A stretch of 64,000 nt of DNA from Stenocarpella maydis (lineage: Eukaryota; Ascomycota; Sordariomycetes; Diaporthales; Diaporthaceae), in NCBI GenBank assembly GCA_002270565.1, contig NQMI01000017.1:506150-570149 (forward strand), in the 5' to 3' direction. Below the pieces are notes generated by a model. The model was not told where the DNA came from. It saw only the letters and a list, made by a program, of their open reading frames with translations, and ran no database searches. Positions within the stretch are counted from its first letter, which is position 1, and the number at the start of each line of letters is the position of its first letter. A program made the position numbers and the translations under genes. Positions 24,327 to 35,629 of this stretch are shown piece after piece.

Positions 24327-25542
24327 GTTTCGGCCGGGCGGTTTTGAACTAATCCGTCAGATGGGCTCAGGGCCGGGGTTGCAGAACGCGCCGTGGTGCA
24401 AAGTTGGGATTGGGTTGTTGTGTGTGAGGGCTGCTGGCTGGCTGGCTGGCTGAAATGGAAATTGCAGCTCACCGGCCCAAGCACCCCGACCGTTCCTGGC
24501 TGCTTGTGGCTGCGCTCAAAACGGACCTAGGATTAGCGGCTGGAGCGTGCCTGATGTTGAAGGCCAAGCGGGCTGCGCAAGTCGCGAACCAAACAATGTG
24601 ATGTGATGTTATATTCATTCTGAAAGCCTCGTGGCCCATGGCTGCTGGCTGTCTCTTATTTCGCAAATGATTTCATAGGCTAGCCTCGTGCCAACATGTA
24701 TTGCTCTTGAGTGCGCCCTCGGTCCAGGACACACGCCCACGACATCAGACCGTTCCATGTCATGGTCCGTGCCTAGACAGACTATGTGAAAGGGCGGCGG
24801 CTTATCAGTACGTCACCCGTATTGCAGTGCCAGTGCAGTGGTTTACCAAGCATCTCCCGCCAAGCGGGTCAAGCAAATGCCCCGCACGAGGTGGCCCCGT
24901 GCCGGCAACTAACCCTACGAGCTTCAGCCGGCTGGTGCGCTTCCTTCGGAAGCTCGATCTCGCTGTATTTACACTACCTACCTGGGTAATCATGTGGGCA
25001 TCCTTGGCCGTGCATCCAGAGCTAGGCATGCCTGTGTTCCCGTGCCCTCCTCCGCCTGCCCAGCAGCCCAGGTGATAACGATCTGATCGCCTCCGGCAGC
25101 TATCGGTTCGCTCTCGGCTGGCGACGTGGCTGGAGCAATACACAGACTCGCGCACATATAATAATGGCACGGCTCCTTGGTCCTCTTGAACAATGCGCCT
25201 GCTGCTTTGAGCTTTCCCTTCCCTTCCTCCCCCTCCCCTTCCCCCTCCTCCCCACCTCGCTTAACCCCCTCGTCATTGGCGCCCAATTGTCCGTCCTAGC
25301 AGGTCGTGATACGCAGGCTGAGCCTCAAGGCCTTTGGGAACCAGTCAGGGCTTGGGTTCGGGTCCCTCGTGAACAGTTTCTAGAGCAACGGATATTCCCC
25401 GCTCCAGGGGCCCGTGAATGTTGACTTGAAAGAGGGCGCTATTGTCAACTGCTCCAGTGATCCCCGACCAGCCCAGAGCCATCAGCAACATAGACACCAC
25501 GGGAATTGTGTAGGCTGTCGTAACCTTCTCCTCTCCTACTCC
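24327..25542. other. divergent intergenic region ELF1 / URC1
   Basis: Shared upstream region of ELF1 and URC1, with a short GGCT tandem near 24431-24450 and a pyrimidine-rich stretch at 25205-25265. No gene was recognised. A uracil- or nitrogen-responsive site could lie here, but none could be named. Confidence 0.6.
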
Positions 25543-28248
25543 ATGGCGTCCAGCGGTGTGGCTTCCGGGCCCAGCCTGGAAGATGTGATTAGCCAGTTGA
25601 GGACGATCCAGCAGAAGCAGGATGAGCTACTCTCCGTCGTGGACTCCATGTCCCGCGGCGGAGGCACCGCTCAGTCCTCATCAGCGCCCGGCCTACGACC
25701 CTCTCTCCTCCAGCAGCAGAGCGATCACGACGCCGACGACGCCGCCGCCCTCGACGCCAAGTCCACGGCGACGCCGCCCCCTCGCCCCGCCGACGTCTCC
25801 GGCTTCTCGTCCCGCATCATCCTGACGTGAGTTGTCGCGCTGCCGCTCGGGGGTGTGGTCCCCTGCCCAACGGATGACGACGCGCGGGTCTGACTCCTCC
25901 CTCTCACAGGACGTACCCTAAGCAGACCGGCATCAAGCCGATTCCCCTGAACTGGGGCGCTGCCGAGCCCGCCGAGCGTGGCCCGGTTGTCGTCTCCCGC
26001 TACGCCAATACCGTCCGGAGGCGCAACGGTACGTTGTATACACGAGACACTCTCTGCGTTGTTGGTGTGGCAGTTGGCACGTACTGACCTTCGTACAGCT
26101 ATCGGCGGTCAGTCTAGCAGCCCCGTGCGCCCGAGTTCGCCACACACACGCTGACCCTGCAGGTACGGGACAGCCCACGGCGGCTCCTATTCTATCTACT
26201 ACGCCCTTGCCCTCGCCAGCAAGGAGCTCAAGGCCGACCACCGGTACGCAAGGCCCCTTGGATGTGGGTGGGGACGCCGTGGCCCGAAGTGATTGCTAAG
26301 AAATGTATGCGCAGACCAGACTTCACCAACACGGAGCCCGCAGCCGATATAGGGCCCTTCCCGCAGTGGGGCGACAAGAAGAAGATTGTGGCCATGGACC
26401 CCTGGGGTCACGTGGCCCCGTGGCTGTTTAAGGATCTTGTCGAGGGGGAGGACGGTGCGTCCAGGCCTGCTCTACTCTTGCGGGGGTCGTTCTGACGTGG
26501 CGCAGTTGATATCCGGCCTACCATCGCCGTCACCAAGGCACACATGAAGGTACGCCGGTGGGTTCTGAGATTGGCAGGGGACCTCGTGCTGACCAAGTTG
26601 TAGCTTCCAGAGCTGGAGGACAGTGTGCGCAAGGGGAGACTGTGGGTGTCCCTTTACCTTAGGCTGCGGGAATAACACGGACAACCACTGTCTGGCAGGG
26701 ACGCATCGCGTACAGCACACTCACTGACGGTTGTCGAAATAGCGTGCCGGATGGCAAGATCTGCAAGAACGAACTGGGCGAGCTCGCCGTGACAAAGTTC
26801 GCTGTAGAACCAGTTTGGTACCTGCCTGGAGTCGCCGAGAGGTTTGGGATTGGTGCGTTCCCTTTATGAGAGCGTGCAGCCTTTCTTTCCTGATCATGCT
26901 GACGAAATATAGATGAGGGCACTCTGCGGAGGTCTCTGTTTGAGTACACCGGTGGCAGCTATCCCGAGGTGAGATCCACCCTACGCCGGCGCTGAAGGGG
27001 CAAGCTTCAAGGCGTTCTGACAGAGATACCAGCTCATCACCCGTGGAGACATCAAAGTTTTCCTTCCACCTATCGGTATGTTACTCTATGTCTAGACGAA
27101 GGATATAGCCCCCTGTACCTAACAGCCCTCAGGCGGTTTGACCGTTTACGTCTTCGGCGACCCCGCCAATATGTCCGACCCGTCCAAGAGGCTCGCGCTA
27201 CGCATCCACGACGAGGTGAGACATCGCGAGACCGACGATGTGCGCGTGTCGCCATGTTCTAACAATGAGAACGCAGTGTAACGGGAGCGATGTCTTCGGC
27301 TCTGACATCTGCACATGCCGGCCGTACCGTAAGTTTCTCCGGACATTGCTCGAGACAGTCTCAACATCCCGGAGAAGAGAAGACGCAGGTGACATGCGCT
27401 CACGGGTGCCTCAAATGCTACCTCTCGGATCAAGTCCTCTGTCTTCCCCCGGGAACTGACTCCGCTCTGCTTATAGTCATCTTTGGAATCGAGGAGGCCG
27501 TCAAGGAAGCCCAGAACGGAGGCAGCGGCGTTGTCATCTATTTCCGAAAAGAAGGCAGGGCCCTCGGCGAAGTCACAAAGGTAAGCTGTCATGTGGCCCT
27601 TCCCCAGCCCCGTGCGACCTAGCTAACACGGTTGCAGTATCGTAAGTGTCACCGTTCGTCCCGAGATCTTCGCGCCTCCCTGCGGCCCCCCGCTGTTGGC
27701 GTCATACTTGCGGAAGGGCGGACGGGCAGGCGGCGAGATACAAGTTATACCAAGACCGTTCCAGATCGGAGTATGGTCTGCCCTCATGACTTTTGGCTGA
27801 CATGTCTGTGCCACCCCACAGTCGTCTACAACGCCCGAAAGCGCGGCGAGGACCGGGCGTCCGACTACTTCAAGCGGACGGAGAACGTCGCGGGCGTCAA
27901 GGACATGCGGTTCCAGGCCCTAATGCCGGACATCTTGCACTGGCTCGGTATCACCAAGATCGACAGAATGCTAAGCATGAGCAAGTACGTTGTTGCAAGC
28001 AGCACGGCACCGCCTGGCTTTGCCACTGTTGCACGGCGTGCGCGCGCTCTGTGTCCCCCTTTCCGACCCCTCCCCCAATATCATTGTGGACGGCCGGATT
28101 CGATCAATGATTACTAACGCCAAATCGCGAAACTGCAGCATGAAACACGACGCCATCGTCGGCCAAGGGTAAGCGAACAGGTCGCGCAGCATGAGTCCTG
28201 GGGTGGGTCACACACACGCACGCGGCGGTGGCGACGAGCGGCCTAGGG

Positions 28249-28319
<71 letters not shown>

Positions 28320-28782
28320 GTGATTATCATGGAGGTGGTGTGCTTGTTCCAGGTGGTCCGTCTCCGCTAATGAGTATGGTCCACGTCCGATTTAGGATCC
28401 CTATCCACGAGCGCGTCGAGCTGCCGGAGTCTTGGATCCCCGCGGACTCGCGGGTTGAGATCGATGCGAAGATCACGGCTGGTAAGTAATCCGACAGACA
28501 GGCAAACTGGATGGGTGTTTAGTCATCACCATTGAAGCGACTGTAAGCTGACAAAGCCGCGTGTGCGTGTGCGCAGGTTACTTCACGAACGGGCATCGGA
28601 TGACGGCCGAGGAGCTCCAGGCCGTCCAGGGCAGGCTCTGGGAAGAGTAAGTCCCCTCCCATCAAACATCCCGCTCCCCCGGGCCCAGAAAGAGAAGCGG
28701 CCTTGCCCCGAGGCTGGGCTTGGAACCAAGTGATCTTGGGGGCTGACATGAGCGTTTCTTGCCCTGCAGTGTCGACCACTAA
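25543..28782 (+). CDS. URC1: URC1, GTP cyclohydrolase II-like uracil catabolism protein
   Basis: URC1 is required for the URC pathway of uracil degradation described in yeast; its exact reaction is not settled. Nineteen exons give 505 residues: 25543-25826, 25910-26028, 26099-26107, 26174-26243, 26315-26454, 26506-26549, 26604-26641, 26743-26852, 26913-26968, 27033-27075, 27133-27215, 27277-27328, 27477-27580, 27638-27641, 27822-27984, 28139-28168, 28396-28481, 28577-28646 and 28770-28782. Landmarks are IKPIPLNWGAAE, SIYYALALAS, FTNTEPAADIGPFPQWG, VEPVWYLPGVAERFG, the GTP-cyclohydrolase-II-type zinc site C-x10-C-x-C in DECNGSDVFGSDICTCRPY, and YFRKEGRALGEVTKYLVYNA. Every junction is GT-AG and keeps frame. 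Exons 3 (9 nt) and 14 (4 nt) are inferred from the need to restore A-I-G and Y-L. The N-terminal 95 residues are variable with a coiled-coil start. Confidence 0.9.
26099..26107 (+). other. URC1: 9-nt microexon 3 of URC1
   Basis: The nine bases CTATCGGCG are preceded by TACAG and followed by GTCAGT. With phase 1 on both sides they supply A-I-G between RRRN and AHGGSYSIYY. Skipping them keeps the frame but removes the conserved I-G pair. No other splice choice gives the expected family sequence. Confidence 0.75.
27638..27641 (+). other. URC1: 4-nt microexon 14 of URC1
   Basis: TATC is preceded by GTTGCAG and followed by GTAAGT, both strong splice signals. Exon 13 ends in phase 0 and exon 15 needs phase 1, so exactly this tetranucleotide restores EVTK-YL-VYNARKR. 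Without it the rest of the protein is out of frame. Confidence 0.8.
28249..28319 (+). repeat. trinucleotide repeat (TGA)n in URC1 intron 16
   Basis: About 23 near-perfect TGA/GAT units inside intron 28169-28395, one of the longest introns of the gene. Confidence 0.95.
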
Positions 28783-29706
28783 ACCCCAAGGGCCGTGTCC
28801 CGGTCCATGCCATGCAGACGTGTGTGTGGCTTTGGGCGACGCAGCACCGGAACCAGCAGGGTGTTGGTATACAAGCAACTTGGGGTAATGTGTGTCTATG
28901 ATCCCGGCTGAGTGATTGGGTTGACGCAAGGGGGTGAGATGACATGTAGGGTAGAAGATTAGACTGGGCTTTAAATTGTGTGCTTCACTGCAATGCCACT
29001 TGTTGATAGTCACTCCCAGTCTTTCATGTCCAGTGTAACGACTCGATCGGGTTTGCCTTCCATGAGGACGGCCACATCCGGTTGATCTCCGTCACAAGGG
29101 AAGCAAAGAGCAGCAACAGGGTTACAGAGTGTCTGCCGGATGCAGCAAAGCGGCATGCATAATGCTAATGCCCATGTCGTTGTGGGCTGACTGTCGATCG
29201 CCCACGCCAGCGAAAGTGGACAATAGTCTATCAGTTAGTTTACATAGTACACTACCAGTTACCCCAGCCCAGCCCATCAGCATCAGGAGCTCGTCGCCAA
29301 GGGACGGAGGGCAGCCTGGGCAGGTGACGGGTGCCAGTGTAGAGTGGAACTCTTCCCCGGGCCTGTGAACCTTGCAAACTTTGTGCCCGTCCCGCCGGCC
29401 AGCCACTCAACTCTAGAGAGAAGTTCAGGCCAGAGCGGGCGGATGCTGTGTGCAGCAGCAGTCATCTTTGTAGCAGGTAGCAAGCACACGGAGCCTAAAT
29501 AGAGTACGGAGCACAGATGCGTCCAGGCGTTCTCTGACAACACAATCATGGTCGCACAGAGTCTTATGGCCGTGATTCCGATGACGGAATTGTACGACGC
29601 GAGGGGGCCGATCCGTCATCTCAGCACAATTCTGAGAATAGCCGGCTGACTTAGTCACCAGACTGACTTTTTTTGAAAAAAAAAGAAAATTGGGAATGGT
29701 TGTGGG

Positions 29707-29749
29707 TGAGTGAGTGAGTGAGTGAGTGTGTGTGTGTGTGTGTGTGTGT
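29707..29749. repeat. (GAGT)n followed by (GT)n microsatellite
   Basis: Five GAGT units run into about twelve GT units. Confidence 0.95.
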
Positions 29750-31132
29750 CAATGTTTCTGCGAAGCGAATCAGCCTAGATCGCAAATCCATGCAGTTCCG
29801 TCGGAACATCGAGCGAGCGACACGTGGTAAGGGGGCTTTTCAGATGGTCCCCTTGCACGTTGAGGACCCACCAGGACAAACGGCGGGGACGGGTTGACGA
29901 GGGCGGAGAGAAGTCCAACGAGAAAGCGAGGGGGGTCACAGCGAAATCTCTGTTCCGGAGGAGGAAGCATTACATATCCTTGTGATTGATAGGGTGAAGG
30001 GTGCCCGTGCCTGTTCCGGCTCTAACAGCCAGATGGGGACCAAAGATGGAGCGGGACCCGCACCTGAATGCCTCGATTGGATCGTGGCCGGGCACTATAT
30101 ACACTACGTGCATGGTGGAGCGTGTCAGGCAACGGGTTTGGGATGTTGACCGGCTGCAACTGAAGCTGACGCGAAGATTTCCATTCGAGGACACCTGTGG
30201 ATGGGGCTTCCAGGCCGGGCCAGTGAGCTGGAGACGAGCCCCTGTGTGGTGTGTGGGTGAGCGGTTCACTCGGTCCAACTTGACATGGCGTTAAGGAGGG
30301 TGAGGCAGGCAGGCCGACGACGGGCTCGAGTTTCGTTCCTGGCAAGTCCCGGAGCGCGAAGGATAATCCATCACCCACCCGTCATGAATGTGGTTCGAGG
30401 GGTACGGAGGTGTCTCGTGCTCCCTCGCTGCGCTACAATTGGAGTAGACCTTGCTTGGCCTCTCAGGCAGGAGACTAAAGCACTGGTTCCTCCAACCGGA
30501 CCAAATCAGCCTGCCAGCCAGCGAACCGGCCACAGCGCCGCACTCCAAAAAGCGAGCGCCAGGACAAAGTTGTCGATTGCTGCAGGAATGACAACCAGTA
30601 AAGGAGGAGCAGCGGGCCTGGGCCTGGGCCTATGGGCGGTGGCCTCGGCGGACGAGTAAGGCGTCGCGATTTGTGGCCTGGCAGCTTGGCTAGGTCCGGC
30701 CATCCTGATTCCCGATCGATCCCGACCTTGGTGTGACGAGGACTTGACAGCGGCAGACCAGAATCCACAGGCGACAGCCCACAATGCAGAGCCTAGAGCT
30801 CAGACCGGTTGGCCGGGCCACGAGGCCACGGGCCGCGGAAGGGGTCGAGAAGTGAAGACAAGGCTGGCTGTGAGCGTGTGTGACCCCAGGCGGTGTCGTC
30901 CCAACGCTGTGCCAACCGGGCAGGGAGCCAAGCAAACCAAGGAGGTGGTAACTAGTATAGCTGCCGGTTGGCGTGTACGTGCGTGTGTGCGTGTGTGCGT
31001 GTGTCAGCATGTGGGTGTGGGTGTTGTGTCTCGCGTGGAGCCGACCATTCGACAGACGGATGTGCTGTGCCGTGCTCTTTTTGTGTTGTGTGTTGTGTGT
31101 GTGTTGTTGTTGCGTGTTGTGTGAGTGAGTGT

Positions 31133-31135
31133 GTG

Positions 31136-31199
<64 letters not shown>

Positions 31200-31211
31200 T
31201 GTGTGTGTGTG
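31133..31211. repeat. long (GT)n microsatellite
   Basis: Nearly pure GT dinucleotides with two small interruptions, embedded in a broader GT-rich stretch from about 30965. Confidence 0.95.
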
Positions 31212-32613
31212 TTGTGGGTTTCAGCAAGGTAAGTAAGTAACCTAGGTAGGTAGGTACCAAGAACATGTATCAGTGCCCGACCCAACTATACCCCATGCCA
31301 CAGCCATGCCACAGCCATGCCAGCCCGTGGTGCCTGGAACTAGTGTAGCGGCCGAGCCCAGAACTCAGTCCTCCTCCCTCCCACCACCCAAGGTGCTGAG
31401 GGCGAGGAGACAACGCTCATGCTCCAGAAACAGAGGCAATTATGCTCGCGTATGCGTGCGTGTGGTAGCACTACGGGTGGCAAAAGCTAAAGCTTCACAG
31501 CACTGGATGGAGCCAGACCTGCCACCAGAGGCCGAGAAATGCCGCGATGGTTTTTTACCCTTACCTTTTTTCCTGCTCTCTCTTTCCCTCTCTGGCTGTT
31601 TGTTCGCATGTCGTAACTGGTGGGATGCTCTTGACCAGTGAGAGGCCCCATGGCCATTTTTTTCCTTTCCTTGTCTCTGTCTCCCCCCCCCCCACCGTCA
31701 GACCGTGTGGCATGATATACTGTATCCGTAGCGGCAGCGGGCAGCGGGTATTACCCCTGCGCCAGAGGAGTGTGGAAAGCTGGAAATGTGGAAAGGTGGA
31801 AAAGACCGCGTCGAGACCGTAGGGCCCCATGCTGCCACGACGGGGTCAACGGGTCGAAATGCACAGCCAGGGCCGCCAGGCTGCCAGGGCAGGCCAGGCG
31901 GTACGTACTGCTGCACATTGCAATGGGTGCAAAAAGTGCTTGGGCCTCCGTGCAGCCCCGCTCCACAGTATCTAGTGTGCAAGGCCAGCGGTCCATCTAT
32001 TATTCACCACTGTGCCGGTGTACGGTACTGGGGCAGCCCAGCTCCGTGTGGGCATTTCAGCCCAAGTGGGCTGGCCAGGCTGGCGGGCAACGGCAATGAC
32101 AAAGACACAGACACTGCACGTAGTGTACCGAGTACCAGGGTACTGACACCCGTACCCGTACTGGACGGCGGGCTGGGCTCCTTGCATACGAACATGTCTG
32201 CTCTGGGCCTCCGTTCTCCACAGACAGATACATAACACCCACAGCAACCCGTCCCCCTCGCCCACACCTTCGACTGTGATGACCGTTTCATTACTGCTGC
32301 CATTCGATTAGTCTCCCTTGCTTGTGGTCTGTTATACCTGGCTATATCCTGCTTGGGCTGTGTCCGCTTGTTGCCACGAGACTTGAAATAACCTCGCTGC
32401 CCACCATTCTCATACTCATATACTCTCACCCTCACCCTCACCCATCACTCCCGACTCACCTAAACGATACCATCCATATATCATCATCCCTGCAACTCTG
32501 CAGTCCTCCCCAGCAAACAAGTTGACATATCAAACTCGATGCTCGACAACATCAACAACCTCGCCATCTACATCCCAGTTCTCTTTCACTACGTATCAGA
32601 TTCGGACGACGAT

Positions 32614-33086
32614 ATGGCATCACCAACAGACTCTCGCCGGCCTACTACCCAGAGGAGAGACTCTTCTAGGTCAAGCAGCCGCCGCCCGAGGCTCCTCCGC
32701 TCCAGCGCCACAGAGCCTTCCATCACCACGTCCACTGCCAGCCGCAACGCACTGGCAACCCCCGGCACCAGCCGCCGCGCAACAGACCTCCTGAACCAGG
32801 TCGCCGTCTCCAGCTCACCACCAAACTCATCGTCGCCCATCTCCCAGAGCCCGACCATGTACGACAGCCCGGCCAGGATTGCGAGGGACCATGTCGACCT
32901 GGACGCCTTCCGCCCCCACTTAGGTATGTCATCATCCAACCCGCGCTCCTGTGTGTTTCAACGTCATTTTGTGCTGACAGTGGGGGTTCCACAGCAGACT
33001 CTGGGCGCTATTTCAGTTTCCCGAGCTTCGACACCTGGCTCCCAGAGGAGCAGCGGGAGCCTCAGATGCAGATGCAATCCCCCTGA
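32614..33086 (+). CDS. small conserved-looking protein of unknown function
   Basis: Not assigned to a family. Two exons, 32614-32923 and 32998-33086, give 132 residues. The intron has GTATGT, a GCTGAC branch word and a CAG acceptor, and it joins FRPHL to DSGRYFSFPSFDTW. The N-terminal half is basic and rich in Ser, Arg and Thr and probably disordered. The likely conserved part runs from SPTMYDSPARIARDHVDLDA to the aromatic segment RYFSFPSFDTWLPEEQ. The end is Gln/Met-rich. No signal peptide or membrane segment is seen. An in-frame ATG at 32539 would add 25 residues. I chose 32614 because it has G at -3 and G at +4. The gene sits alone between two gene-poor stretches. Confidence 0.65.
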
Positions 33087-35629
33087 CTCCACCACGAGGG
33101 GTTGTCACCATCTTGGACTTCTTGGATGGAACGGCAATGGAAACTACGAGCATCTTGGATTCGAGCATGCCCTGCCTACTAAAGGCGGCATGGCATTTCA
33201 GCCACCTACCTACCTTTCTCACCCCGGTTGCCCAGCCAGTATGTGTTTCCATACTGCGCTGGCGTGGCAACGACGACGCAGTTGAGCCCATGGCACTGCT
33301 CGCAGGGGTGCTGCGCCAGCCACGGCCTGGCAGGGAGAGGTTGTGGTTTGGCCCCGAACAGTCGGTAGGCCACAGGCGGGATGATCATTGGCAGGGGAGA
33401 GACATAGGCTCAGAATGAGGTCATAGGACTGGTCAACTCCCTTCAGCGATGGCGTACAAAGGCGTTCAGAACAGGATAGGACGGCTTCCAGACGCTCTGC
33501 AATAGAGCCTAGACCCGGCCAGGCCCGGTGCATGGAAGAAGGCAAGGAGATGCAGGCACCCAGGTTTAGCCCGCCCGCTTGTTGGCCCGGAAAGGACGGA
33601 GCTGTTCAGGAGAGAGGGGGCACCTGGAAGACACTGAGGATTACGGGGTCAGGAGGGTCCCGCATACATTGGTAGCATTAGCACCACTTCCCACGATACC
33701 CATTTGCATAGCTCCACAATCAATCGCGATCATTGAACCCACGACGGGCACGGTGTAAACCAAAGGAAATGGAAAACCCACAACGGAGGAATCGTGATCC
33801 CGTGCTGGAGCATCGGCATTCCATGCAAGGTTGCCCGCCGAGCCCGTCCTCGTGGGAGAATGCGACTCTCCTGGGTGTGCCTAGGGGGCCTAGGCCCTCC
33901 CGGTGCGGGCTCCTGACCTCGTGCCTGACAGATCCGGTCCAACCGCGGAACAGACCGAACCTTCTGTGGGGCAACCGTCACAGGCAAGCTTCCCACGCGA
34001 GGCGAGAGGAGAGTGACAGCATGTTACCCTCTTGTCTGGTTGTGTTTCCGCTGCACCACGGCCCGGAGGGGGGTTGGGAGTGTGTGTGAGCGGGCTGGCG
34101 GGAGACGCTTGCCAGACAGGGATGGCCAGGGATGAGGCGGTGAGCCAGCTTTCCGGTCAGCTAGGTGAGGGAGTGAGGTCATTGTGCTCATAGCTCTGGG
34201 TTTGTTTATCGTGTGTGCGTGCGTGCGTGCTCGGGCCCGTGAGCAGCTACGTAGTAAGGTGAAACGGAATGATAGGCTCGGCCGGCAGCGTCAGCCTGAG
34301 CCCGATGAGCGCGCGCGAGATCGAGATAGATCGAAGGTGAGTTGTTGCCTCGGCCAGGATGAGAGGCAGGCACCTGGTACACCAGAGGATGCGGCATTAT
34401 CAATCCTGCCGCCGAGATGGGCTGACGGGGCGAGTGGATCACGCCGCTGATGACAGCTCTTCTCTTTTTGTTTCGGGTTTGCATGATGTACCTGCTTTAG
34501 GATTTCACCGAAGCCAACGTGCTGTGCCGCGTGGGGTTTACTGATCTACAATGCCCTTTTTTGGAAACCCGACTCACCACGTTGGGTTTCCCAGCGAGCC
34601 TAAAGTCTGGCTTCTTTCCCTGTGTCGATCTCATCGCACCAATGACAGTAGGTAGAGAGCCGAGTTGTTTGATTTCTTTCATTTTCTTAGTTGTCGGCGG
34701 CGGCAGCATCGTCGTGGTCGTCTTGCCAATGACCCAGAGCTCCAGCGCATAGATGGTGACACGTTTCAGAATTGCCGTCCGTGATGGCAGACGAGGCTGT
34801 CTGTTGCCAGTAGACTCTGCTTCAGCAGTTTGAGATGGCCAGTCTGGGTTCATGGATCAGTCGGGTTCCTTCCTGTCGGCCTCCTGTAAGAGTTTCGCTC
34901 AGGTTGGGACTTGGCCCCAGCTCGCGATCCAGGAACCGTTGGCATTCCTCCGCTGCTACTATAAGCCCACACGTGCGGCTCAGTGTAAGCTTCCTCGGGC
35001 ACTTATTAGTATGGTGGGCTCCAGTTGTCGTGCCCGGGGTGGATGCTGGGTTGCCTCGTGGCAGTTGGCATCGAACTCAAATCCGGCCGGCAGCCGGGGA
35101 TGGTGTCCTGCTTTGCCCCTGCCAGTCAAGGATATTTTAGGAACCAGAGGTCCTCTTGGTGTAGGTCTCGGGTGCAGGTCTTCTGGGTATGGGTGTTCTT
35201 AGGAGGTGTTCTGTGTGGATATAATAGGGGAAGATCACCTAAGTATAGGTCTTGTAGGTATGGGTGTTCTTGGTGAATCTTCTAGGTGTATATTCTAGGC
35301 GCAGGTGTTGATGTTCTGGGTGTGTAGGTCCGGGTGGATATGTCGTTAGATGCATATGACTATTTGCTGCACAACATGACTAGGCATGAGCTTGCCATGA
35401 ATTACCGTTGAACCAAATATAGTGCGGTTAACCAGGTTTCTCCGGAAATAGGTCCCTCCTTCCTCCGTGCGCTCGGGCCACCCAAGCCGCACCACCGCTC
35501 AGCTCTTCAGAAAATTCGCTTTGGTCGATTTGACGCCTGTCTCCGCCTTAGAATTCCGAATCTCGCGATCTCCCAATTCCACCCACCTAACGAACCATTG
35601 CCCGTCTTTGAGATCCGAACCTCGCAAAG
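33087..35629. other. gene-poor region upstream of RPS1
   Basis: About 2.5 kb with no recognised gene. Around 35140-35340 there is a degenerate GT-rich minisatellite with a phrase GGTATGGGTGTTCTT at about 35185 and again at about 35256. The last 150 bases are the promoter and leader of the ribosomal protein gene. Confidence 0.55.
35140..35340. repeat. degenerate GT-rich minisatellite
   Basis: Recurring words of the type TAGGTATGGGTGTTCTTGG, spaced about 70 bases for the two best copies, with weaker copies on both sides. Confidence 0.55.

Larger units (their letters stand above)
28783..32613. other. gene-poor region with GT-rich repeats
   Basis: About 3.8 kb without a recognisable gene on either strand. 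It holds (GAGT)n/(GT)n at 29707-29749, a long GT-rich tract at about 30965-31215 and an AACCTAGGTAGG word near 31240. The last 250 bases are C- and CT-rich and look like the leader of the small gene at 32614. Confidence 0.55.

Noticed and set aside
30965..31266. Open frames made of Val-Cys or His-Thr repeats
   Set aside because: They are translations of the GT microsatellite.
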